NCBI GenBank assembly: GCA_031286185.1
Contig: JAITUS010000075.1
Coordinates: 1-7,486, forward strand
Source: Rickettsiales bacterium
Lineage (GTDB): Bacteria > Pseudomonadota > Alphaproteobacteria > Rickettsiales > Anaplasmataceae
DNA: 7,486 nt
Direction of reading: 5' to 3'
The notes under the pieces were generated by a model. That model ran no database searches, was not told where the DNA came from, and worked only from the letters and a program-made list of their open reading frames with translations. Both the position numbers and the translations under genes were made by a program. Positions 1-5,226 of the stretch are shown here, piece after piece (the first letter of the stretch is position 1; each line of letters starts with the position of its first letter).

Positions 1-2
1 AC

Positions 3-65
3 CTGAATGGATACGAAAAGTATCTGTTCAGGGGACCGGCTGAGGAACAAGCAAAAAGGCTTTAA
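3..65 (+). CDS. Possible C-terminal tail of an upstream gene (partial, uncertain)
   Basis: Reading in frame 3 from the left edge gives LNGYEKYLFRGPAEEQAKRL followed by TAA at 63-65. The composition is protein-like, but only 20 residues are visible and I do not recognise the family. A competing view is that this is non-coding: bases 2-14 and 19-31 form an imperfect hairpin around the loop GAAAA, and the reverse strand is also open here. Nothing downstream depends on this call. Confidence 0.25.
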   Translation: MNGYEKYLFRGPAEEQAKRL

Positions 66-194
66 ATGATCTATTTTTCGCCTAAAAGCGTGTAAAGTGT
101 TAACAAATCAACCACATTACATCTTATTTAGCCCACTTTATTCTAACAATCTTGCTTATTTAACCGTTTTCTGCCGCTCCACTGAACAGATACT
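19..194. repeat. 20-bp imperfect inverted repeat flanking an AT-rich spacer
   Basis: Bases 19-38 are the reverse complement of 175-194 at 18 of 20 positions, including a perfect 12-bp core (20-31 against CTGAACAGATAC at 182-193). The spacer of about 136 bp is AT-rich and I see no convincing gene in it. Bases 2-14 also pair imperfectly with 19-31, so the same core takes part in two alternative hairpins. The arms could be remnants of a small mobile repeat or a palindromic element. The rest of 66-246 shows nothing I can name. Confidence 0.5.
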
Positions 195-246
195 ACGAAA
201 AAGCTATAGTGAAATGATACCACTGTAGCTTATCATAAAAAAATCC

Positions 247-525
247 CTATGTTGAACTATCGTTTTTTACCACTGCTTGTTGTTTCTTACGCTCAAATTC
301 TCTTTTTTTACTGTGCCAAGCATAATAATACATAGCAATTTTATTTTCTATTAATATTATTGTTCCATCATAAAACTGAACCATATCCATAACTTTTTTC
401 TGGGCTTCATCAAAACGTTCCCTATATTTCTCACGATAAGCTGGGTTATGTAACAGTGTAACCCCTTCATCTTTGTTAGATTTTTTGCTTAACGTTTCAA
501 CTTCACCAGCAATATTATAAGACAT
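247..525 (-). CDS. Small conserved-type protein of unknown function, 92 aa
   Basis: The start is well supported: a purine-rich ribosome-binding site (AGAGGGGG on the minus strand, 537-530) lies 4 nt before the ATG at 525-523, an unusually clear site for this AT-rich genome. The product is hydrophilic, with no signal peptide or membrane segment. It has an N-terminal segment with NPAYREKYRERFDEAQKK, a middle VQFYDGTIILIENKIAMYYYAW, and a basic C-terminus ending KKREFERKKQQAVVKNDSST. Most of it is predicted helical by eye. It may belong to a Rickettsiales-restricted family such as DUF2671, but I name that from memory and have not matched it. It stands alone on its strand, divergent from the methyltransferase pseudogene, so context gives no function. 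Confidence 0.75.
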   Translation of the reverse strand: MSYNIAGEVETLSKKSNKDEGVTLLHNPAYREKYRERFDEAQKKVMDMVQFYDGTIILIENKIAMYYYAWHSKKREFERKKQQAVVKNDSST

Positions 526-574
526 ATAACCCCCTCTAATTGATTATGAAAATTATATTTTAACTAAAGAGAAA

Positions 575-586
575 TGCTCATGAGCA
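575..586. promoter_or_regulatory. 12-bp perfect palindrome upstream of the small minus-strand gene
   Basis: TGCTCATGAGCA is self-complementary over all 12 bases and more GC-rich than the surrounding 526-768 intergenic stretch. It lies about 50 bp upstream of the ATG of the 92-aa gene. Minus-strand TATAAT sequences occur nearby (557-552 and 626-621), but neither has a clear -35 partner. An operator role is conceivable; chance is also possible. Confidence 0.25.
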
Positions 587-768
587 GTTCCTCAAATTCT
601 AGTATGACAATCTATCGACTATTATACTAGTTAATTATAATATTATATATAATAATTTTTGTCACTTAAAATTTTACGCTGTAAAAAATAATAACCTAAA
701 ATAAACGTTTCTACCATTTCAAGCTAACATATATAAATTTTATATAAATTAAATCTTTAACATAAGAC

Positions 769-1419
769 ATGGCACGCAACAATTCTAGCATGAAATTATC
801 ATACATAAGAGATTTATTTGCAAAGAAATACAAAAAAATAGAAGAATACTGTATTTTTGAAGAAAAGAAACACAGCCAAATTAGCGCTGAAGAAGGAAAG
901 CTGCTCAGTTTATTTATAAAAATTCATAAAGTAAAAAGTGTTGTTGAAATTGGTACATTATATGGGTATTCATCGATTTGTATGGCAAAAGCTCTACCTG
1001 AATATGGCCATATATATACAATAGAGAACAATCCTGAGCACTTAAGTATAGTAAAAAAAATTTTAGTGCTTTCAATCTGAACAATTAAATTACTTTAATA
1101 GAAGGCAACGCATTGAAAAAACTGAATGAGTTGTCAGCAAAAGCACCGTTTGACATGATGTTCATTGATGCCGATAAAGGTGGTTACCCTAAATATTTAG
1201 ATTGGGCAGAGCTGTATATTAAACAAGATGGACTCATTGTTGCAGATAACACTCTATATTGTTTAACACAGTGTTTTTAGAATCACCTTCAAAGGAGGTA
1301 TCAGAAAAATCATGCAGGCTATGAGAGAATTTAATCGTAGATTATCAGACGAAGAAAAATATTACTTTATGTTGATTCCAACTGATGAAGGGATGACTGT
1401 AGCTTTAAAGCTAACATGA
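769..1419 (+). pseudogene. SAM-dependent O-methyltransferase (COMT-like family), pseudogene with four lesions
   Basis: When the frames are joined, the translation is a nearly complete class I O-methyltransferase of about 215 residues. It has an N-terminal helical segment, SAM motif I (VVEIGTLYGYSSICMAKALP), a post-I acidic position (IYTIENN), the metal-site region [20 protein letters not shown], then GLIVADNTL and a final strand PTDEGMTVALKLT ending at TGA 1417-1419. The lesions are: a one-base loss in an A-tract (A8 at 1053-1060, frame restored by A9); a nonsense TAA at 1086-1088, one substitution from AAA; a two-base gain in the TATATT stretch near 1253-1258; and a one-base loss in the A5 tract at 1305-1309. 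The first open piece alone (769-1080, 103 aa) lacks the metal-binding and catalytic half. There is no Shine-Dalgarno sequence before the ATG at 769. Intact relatives methylate catechol-type or similar small hydroxyl substrates; the substrate here is unknown. Confidence 0.9.
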
Positions 1420-1420
1420 G

Positions 1421-2074
1421 TTAAAAATCAAAGTCGGCATAATGCCTAGGAGGAGTTAATCCAGAAACCCTTTCTAATAACATCTCACGAAAACAAGGCC
1501 TTGACTTAACAATAGAGTACCATTCTTTTAAAATTCTACTTTTTTCCCATGGGAAACTATTTACATAGTCCATTATAGAGATATGTGACGCTAAAGTAAT
1601 GTCAGCCAAAGTGAACTTATCGGTTGCAAGCCAAACGTTTTTGCTAATTAAGTGTTCAATGTATTCTATATGACAAGACAGGTTGTGCTGAGCTGCATGA
1701 AGAAACCTAGGGTCAGGGCTGCGGTTAATTATTACTTTTTCGTTTATAATGTATTTAGTAACTTCGTTGTAAAACTTGTTATCAAACCAATTAACTAAAG
1801 CACGTATTTTAGACTTAACAACAGTAGACAAATCGAGCAATTTGATATCGCTGCTGTAAGTTTCTTCTAGATACTCACAAATAGCAGTGCTGTCTGTTAT
1901 AATAAAATTATTATCCACAAGCACTGGTACTTGTCCAGTTGGGTTAATCTCCATAAATTCATTCCTCTTCTCCCACGGATTCTCGTATACTAAATCACAA
2001 CCTAACTTTTTCTCCTTGAGAAGAGCTCTAACCTTTCGTGAGAACGGACAAAGAGAGAAGTGATATAAAATCAT
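1421..2074 (-). CDS. fzlA: GST-fold protein, probable FtsZ-associated division factor FzlA
   Basis: The 217-aa product has the full two-domain glutathione S-transferase fold. The N-terminal thioredoxin-like half opens with ILYHFSLCPFSRKVRALLKEK (C9-P10-F11-S12) and contains NPTGQVPVL with the cis-proline P50, and D61-S62 in TDSTAICEYLEE. The helical half has WFDNKFYNEV, the GST N-capping box in FTLADI (154-159), and a tail ending PPRHYADFDF. That tail and the NWFDNKF segment fit FzlA, the alphaproteobacterial GST homologue that binds FtsZ and promotes constriction in Caulobacter; FzlA is not known as a glutathione-conjugating enzyme. I chose the ATG at 2074-2072 because the protein starts there directly with the family's first beta strand. 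An upstream in-frame ATG at 2116 would add 14 residues with no family match. The gene is convergent with the methyltransferase pseudogene (1 bp apart) and divergent from the SRP RNA gene. The alternative is a generic GST. Confidence 0.8.
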   Translation of the reverse strand: MILYHFSLCPFSRKVRALLKEKKLGCDLVYENPWEKRNEFMEINPTGQVPVLVDNNFIITDSTAICEYLEETYSSDIKLLDLSTVVKSKIRALVNWFDNKFYNEVTKYIINEKVIINRSPDPRFLHAAQHNLSCHIEYIEHLISKNVWLATDKFTLADITLASHISIMDYVNSFPWEKSRILKEWYSIVKSRPCFREMLLERVSGLTPPRHYADFDF

Positions 2075-2156
2075 AATTAATTTCCATATATAACTTATGC
2101 AACCCCAACTAATCATAGACTACCATAGGATATACTTTGCTAAATAAAAAAAAAAG

Positions 2157-2162
2157 TATAAT
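2157..2162 (+). promoter_or_regulatory. -10 box for the SRP RNA / dnaX transcript
   Basis: A perfect TATAAT ends 9 bases before the first base of the terminal stem of the SRP RNA (2172), close to the expected transcription start. Upstream is an A-tract of ten bases (2146-2155), which can act as an upstream bending element. The -35 box is poor: TACTTT or ACTTTG at about 2133-2139 is the nearest candidate. Confidence 0.6.
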
Positions 2163-2171
2163 ATTTTACAA

Positions 2172-2250
2172 GGTATGCAGGCAAAAACTCTGTAACTTGG
2201 TTAGGTCAGAGATGAAGCAGCCATATCAGAATCTTTTTGGGTTGCATACC
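2172..2250 (+). ncRNA. ffs: Small signal recognition particle RNA (4.5S RNA)
   Basis: The SRP core is recognisable: AGGTCAG (2203-2209) followed by AAGCAGCC (2215-2222), the two sides of the conserved Ffh-binding internal loop. An 8-bp perfect terminal stem (GGTATGCA 2172-2179 with TGCATACC 2243-2250) closes the molecule. Inner helices are CAAAAA 2182-2187 with TTTTTG 2234-2239, and TCTG 2189-2192 with CAGA 2227-2230. The RNA would guide Ffh-bound ribosomes to FtsY at the membrane. At about 79 nt it is shorter than E. coli 4.5S RNA (114 nt). Only 5 nt (AGATG) separate the two core motifs, against 10 nt including the GGAA tetraloop in E. coli. There is no T-tract terminator after it, so it probably reads through into dnaX, a neighbour arrangement known from Bacillus (scr-dnaX-yaaK). 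Confidence 0.82.
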
Positions 2251-2277
2251 TATTGAACTGTTTGTTTATCGTAAGTT

Positions 2278-3762
2278 ATGAACATAGCATTAAAATATCG
2301 TCCTAGTAGCTTCAAAGATCTAATAGGTCAAGATATATTAGTGCGTATATTAGAAAACGCTTTTACTCTCAACAAAATCCCACAATCCATACTGCTCTCC
2401 GGTAGTAGCGGAGTTGGTAAAACTACCACAGCAAGAATAATAGCTTTATGTTTGAATTGTTCCTTGGGACCAACTTTTGAACCCTGTGGATCATGTGAAA
2501 ATTGTCTAGCGATAAAAAACTCAAGTCACCCGGATGTAATAGAAATTGACGCAGCAAGTCACACTAGCGTTGAAGATATCAAAGTAATCCTAGGAGACAT
2601 TTGCTATTCACCTATAAGCTCTAAATTCAAGGTTTATATTATAGACGAAGTACACATGTTATCCAGCAGTGCATTTAATGCATTGCTTAAAACCCTAGAA
2701 GAACCACCATCCAGTGTAAAGTTTGTTCTGGCAACCACAGAGATAAAAAAGATACCGATAACTATTATTGCACGTTGTCAAAGGTTTGATTTGCATAACA
2801 TCCCTGCCACTAAAATAGTGGAGCGGTTGAATGACATTGCACAAAAAGAAAATTATCTCATTGAAAATGGGGCATCAGAATTAATTGCACACCACTGTAG
2901 CAATTCGATGCGTAACGCTTTATTTTTAATGAATCAAGCAGTGTTATATAGCAAAAATGACATAATATCCATCAAGAATGTGATAGAAATACTCGGTCTG
3001 GTGGATAAAGATATTATATTTGATCTACTGGAAGCAATATTAGATGGTGATTTACAGAAGGCTCTATCGGTATTCGACAAGGCAATAAAGACAGCAAACC
3101 CACTCAGTGTCTTCGAAGGTCTATTGCAAACAATCCAATTAATATGCCGTTTTTTGATTACAAAAGAAATCGATAGTTCAGTTATAGAATGTGAAAAGAA
3201 CAGGATAAAAGACTTAGGTGCAAAGAAGTCTTTAATATTTTTCTCGAGATTGTGGAAGATGTTGCTCAAGGGAGTTCAGGATATAAAAACTTCAACATGT
3301 AACGATATTGCTGCTGAAATGATGTTAATTAGCCTCTGTTATCTTTCTGATTTACCCTCCCCTGAGCAAGTAGTCAAAAAAGTTCTTACGCAGAATACAC
3401 AGCAAAGGAATATGCGTAACGCAGAGAGTGTACAGCAGAAAAATTACGATTTTGATAAAATTCTGCAACTATTACGACAGAATAACCAAATTTATCTTTA
3501 CAAACAGCTATGTAGTAATCTACAATTAGTGGATTGCAAACCTGGGTATTTAAAATTAAGAGCCGTATCTCGGTTGGACAACAGTTTTTGTAACGACTTG
3601 AAAAATTACTTAAACCAAGTGACTCAGCAAGAATGGGTTGTCACAGTTGATGCAGGTTATATGAGCAGGGAAGTAAGTAATTTAAATTATGCACCTGCAG
3701 TTAAGAATATACTTGATACGTTTAAGGGTGCAAAAGTAGTCAGTATAGAAAATAAGGAGTAA
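2278..3762 (+). CDS. dnaX: DNA polymerase III subunit tau/gamma (clamp loader ATPase)
   Basis: The 494-aa product is the motor of the clamp loader that opens the beta clamp and loads it on primed DNA. Visible landmarks are the N-terminal ALKYRPSSFKDLIGQ signature; Walker A GSSGVGKT (42-49); the four zinc-binding cysteines C61, C70, C73 and C76; Walker B VYIIDEVHML (119-128); and the AFNALLKTLEEPP helix (132-144). Sensor 1 lies around LATTE (151-155). The arginine-finger motif reads ARC (165-167) where SRC is usual, and the sensor 2 helix reads NSMRNALFLMNQA where SMRDAL is usual. Domain III ends near residue 365. The remaining roughly 130 residues are much shorter than the tau-specific part of E. 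coli DnaX (643 aa in total). The Shine-Dalgarno is weak (TAAG just before the ATG). It is followed after 3 bp by ybaB and preceded by ffs, as in other bacteria. Confidence 0.97.
   Translation: MNIALKYRPSSFKDLIGQDILVRILENAFTLNKIPQSILLSGSSGVGKTTTARIIALCLNCSLGPTFEPCGSCENCLAIKNSSHPDVIEIDAASHTSVEDIKVILGDICYSPISSKFKVYIIDEVHMLSSSAFNALLKTLEEPPSSVKFVLATTEIKKIPITIIARCQRFDLHNIPATKIVERLNDIAQKENYLIENGASELIAHHCSNSMRNALFLMNQAVLYSKNDIISIKNVIEILGLVDKDIIFDLLEAILDGDLQKALSVFDKAIKTANPLSVFEGLLQTIQLICRFLITKEIDSSVIECEKNRIKDLGAKKSLIFFSRLWKMLLKGVQDIKTSTCNDIAAEMMLISLCYLSDLPSPEQVVKKVLTQNTQQRNMRNAESVQQKNYDFDKILQLLRQNNQIYLYKQLCSNLQLVDCKPGYLKLRAVSRLDNSFCNDLKNYLNQVTQQEWVVTVDAGYMSREVSNLNYAPAVKNILDTFKGAKVVSIENKE
3754..3759 (+). 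promoter_or_regulatory. Ribosome-binding site setting the GTG start of ybaB
   Basis: AAGGAG lies inside the last codons of dnaX, 6 nt before the GTG at 3766. This supports the GTG rather than the downstream ATG at 3784 and points to translation of ybaB from the dnaX transcript. Confidence 0.75.
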
Positions 3763-3765
3763 GTT

Positions 3766-4098
3766 GTGGATTTTAGTCAAATAATGAAGCAAGCACAAGA
3801 GATGCAAAAAAAGCTTGCAGAAGCTCAAGAGAAGTACATTGGAAAAGAGTTTCAAGGTATTTCCGGGGGTGGCAAAGTTTCTGTGTTAGTGGAAGTTGTA
3901 AAAATAGGTAGTTATAAAGCTAAGAAAGTAAGCATAGACTTAGAGCTTATGAGAAACGAGGAGAAAGATATAGTAGAAGATTTAGTAACAGCAGCGTTCA
4001 ACGATGCCATTAAAAAGGCAGAGGAAGACATGGCAAATGCAACCTCTGATCTTGCAGGTATGATGGGGTTACCACCTGGGTTTAAACTTCCCTTTTAA
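3766..4098 (+). CDS. ybaB: YbaB/EbfC family nucleoid-associated protein
   Basis: The 110-aa product has the full family length and layout. It begins with MDFSQIMKQAQEMQKKLAEAQEK, a long amphipathic helix, followed by a short beta sheet starting at the glycine-rich GISGGGKVSVLVEV. A second helix DIVEDLVTAAFNDAIKKAEE follows, and the methionine- and glycine-rich tail is LAGMMGLPPGFKLPF. Family members are homodimers with a tweezer shape that bind DNA and associate with the nucleoid. The start is GTG, with an AAGGAG site 6 nt upstream, and the gap to dnaX is 3 bp, so the two are almost certainly co-transcribed. In many bacteria recR follows; here a 332-bp non-coding stretch and wsp follow instead. 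Confidence 0.95.
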   Translation: MDFSQIMKQAQEMQKKLAEAQEKYIGKEFQGISGGGKVSVLVEVVKIGSYKAKKVSIDLELMRNEEKDIVEDLVTAAFNDAIKKAEEDMANATSDLAGMMGLPPGFKLPF

Positions 4099-4360
4099 AA
4101 ATTCTCTGTATTGCAACTAGGTTTCTGTATCTTTGGTACTAGAATTGTTTCATATAATGTACCCGAAATATCATGCAAAGATAAAAGAAATCGCAGTGGT
4201 GAGGAAGTGATGCAGAAAGCAAAGAAATACTAGGGTCAGTAAGAAAATATCAAAAAATCAAAGGTAAAAAGTTATATAATTATCTTTTTATTAATAAAAT
4301 TTTTACCTTCCCCTTAAAAATTGGTTTAAATGTCAAATATTTTATGTTATTAAGTTAGTA
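4099..4360. other. Non-coding stretch between ybaB and the wsp promoter
   Basis: No reading frame of useful length is present. The first 160 bases show no structure I can name; a short frame from the ATG at 4157 ends after 17 codons and looks random. The second part is strongly AT-rich and holds a hairpin (4261-4309) and the wsp promoter, both listed separately. No GC-rich stem followed by a T-run marks the end of the dnaX-ybaB transcript. Confidence 0.6.
4261..4309 (+). terminator. Long AT-rich inverted repeat between ybaB and wsp (possible terminator or leader structure)
   Basis: AAGGTAAAAA (4261-4270) is perfectly complementary to TTTTTACCTT (4300-4309), a 10-bp stem. The 29-nt loop contains a second perfect 14-bp palindrome, TTTTATTAATAAAA (4286-4299). 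The stem is AU-rich and no T-run follows, so it is not a classical rho-independent terminator. It lies about 50 bp upstream of the wsp -35 box and could stop transcription from ybaB, bind a protein, or be a relic of an inserted palindromic element. Confidence 0.4.
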
Positions 4361-4361
4361 C

Positions 4362-4390
4362 TTGACTTAACTTTAGTTTTTACTTAAATT
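4362..4390 (+). promoter_or_regulatory. Sigma-70-type promoter of wsp
   Basis: TTGACT (4362-4367) and TAAATT (4385-4390) are separated by exactly 17 bp, which is close to consensus. The predicted start near 4397 leaves a leader of about 34 nt before the ATG. The -35 box overlaps an inverted repeat, TTAAGT (4350-4355) and ACTTAA (4365-4370), and ACTTAA recurs at 4382-4387 across the -10 region. A strong dedicated promoter fits WSP being among the most abundant Wolbachia proteins. Confidence 0.6.
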
Positions 4391-4430
4391 GCTAAAGTGG
4401 AATTTTAATTTTTTTTTAACGAGGGCAATT

Positions 4431-5120
4431 ATGCATTATAAAAAGTTTTTTTCAGCAACCGCTTTAGTGACGTTGCTAAGTTTATCAAACGCTGCTTTTT
4501 CAGATCCTGTTGGTCCAATAGCTGATGAAGAAACTAGCTACTACATTCGCCTGCAGTACAACGGTGAATTTTTACCTTTTAAAACAGAGATTAAGGGTAT
4601 TGAGTATAAAAAAGGTGGTAAAGATCAAGATCCTTTGAAGGCATCTTTTATAGCTGGTGGTGGTGCATTTGGTTATAAAATGGACGACATCAGAGTTGAC
4701 ATTGAGGGGCTCTATTCGCAGCTAAGCAAAAATGAGGTTGGCGGTGCAACAGCTACACCAGGAGTTGCTGATAATTTATCAGTAATGTCAGGGCTAGTTA
4801 ACGTGTATTATGACGTAGTAATTGAGGACATGCCTATTACTCCGTATGTTGGTGTTGGTATTGGTGCAGCATATCTCAGCAATCCTGCAAAAGATAAAAT
4901 TGTTACAGACCAAAAGCATGGATTCGGTTTTGCTTATCAAGCAAAAGCTGGTGTCAGTTATGACGTAACTCCAGAAATCAAACTCTTTGCTGGAGCTCGC
5001 TATTTTGGTTCTTATGGTGCTAAGTTTGATAAAAAAGATGGGGAAACAGTTACTAAAGACGAGTATAAAGTTCTTTACAGCACTATTGGTGCAGAAGCTG
5101 GAGTGGCATTTAACTTCTAG
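4431..5120 (+). CDS. wsp: Wolbachia surface protein WSP (major outer-membrane protein)
   Basis: The 229-aa product matches WSP from end to end. Residues 1-24 are a signal peptide (MHYKKFF, hydrophobic core, then AAFS before DPVGP). The mature protein begins DPVGPIADEETSYYIRLQYN. Conserved blocks follow: SFIAGGGAFGYKMDDIRVD, GLVNVYYDVVIEDMPITPYVG, GFAYQAKAGVSYDVTPEIK and the C-terminal GAEAGVAFNF with the terminal phenylalanine typical of beta-barrel proteins. WSP is an eight-stranded outer-membrane porin-like barrel exposed to the host, and its loops are the four hypervariable regions used in strain typing. The loops here are lysine-rich (EIKGIEYKKGGKDQDPLK; FDKKDGETVTKDEYK). The start at 4431 is chosen because it gives the signal peptide and has GAGG (4421-4424) 6 nt upstream; an in-frame ATG at 4389 lies on the -10 box and is not credible. 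The gene is monocistronic by context. Confidence 0.99.
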   Translation: MHYKKFFSATALVTLLSLSNAAFSDPVGPIADEETSYYIRLQYNGEFLPFKTEIKGIEYKKGGKDQDPLKASFIAGGGAFGYKMDDIRVDIEGLYSQLSKNEVGGATATPGVADNLSVMSGLVNVYYDVVIEDMPITPYVGVGIGAAYLSNPAKDKIVTDQKHGFGFAYQAKAGVSYDVTPEIKLFAGARYFGSYGAKFDKKDGETVTKDEYKVLYSTIGAEAGVAFNF

Positions 5121-5144
5121 TCCATCTTAGCAGCTCTTCTTGTC

Positions 5145-5181
5145 GTCCCAGTTTTGTCATTCAAGTAACTGGTGCTGGGAC
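5145..5181. repeat. Palindromic intergenic element 1 downstream of wsp
   Basis: GTCCCAG (5145-5151) pairs perfectly with CTGGGAC (5175-5181) around a 23-nt loop. The wording TCGTCCCAGT...CTGGGACCTAG resembles the short Wolbachia palindromic elements that commonly read GTCATCCCAGTG...CACTGGGATCCAG. It begins 24 bases after the wsp stop codon, so it may also serve as the 3' end structure of the wsp mRNA, although no T-run follows. Confidence 0.55.
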
Positions 5182-5200
5182 CTAGAAAAAAGAAATGTGG

Positions 5201-5226
5201 ATTCCAGTGTTTTTAAGCACTGGAAT
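5201..5226. repeat. Palindromic intergenic element 2 downstream of wsp
   Basis: ATTCCAGTG (5201-5209) and CACTGGAAT (5218-5226) form a perfect 9-bp stem with an 8-nt loop, TTTTTAAG. The core CCAGTG...CACTGG is the typical Wolbachia palindromic-element core. It follows element 1 by 19 bases, so the two may be a tandem or a decayed single insertion. The remaining 5227-5338 contains no gene I can see. Confidence 0.6.

Noticed and set aside
1..200. tmRNA or RNase P RNA as explanation for the hairpins at the left edge
   Set aside because: None of the conserved cores of those RNAs is visible. The inverted repeat is reported without an RNA-class name.
730..746. AT-only palindrome (TATATAAA around one T) upstream of the methyltransferase pseudogene
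   Set aside because: It has only A and T in a very AT-rich region, so chance is a sufficient explanation.
2075..2116. Longer N-terminus for the FzlA-like protein
   Set aside because: The 14 added residues precede the first beta strand of the GST fold and match nothing in the family.
2934..3269. Open frame of 111 codons on the minus strand inside dnaX
   Set aside because: It is antisense to well-conserved dnaX coding sequence, and its composition (many S, I, F) is that of a mirror frame with no motif.
4389..4430. Upstream in-frame ATG that would lengthen WSP by 14 residues
   Set aside because: It overlaps the predicted -10 box and would bury the signal peptide. The ATG at 4431 has a ribosome site and gives the family N-terminus MHYKKFF.
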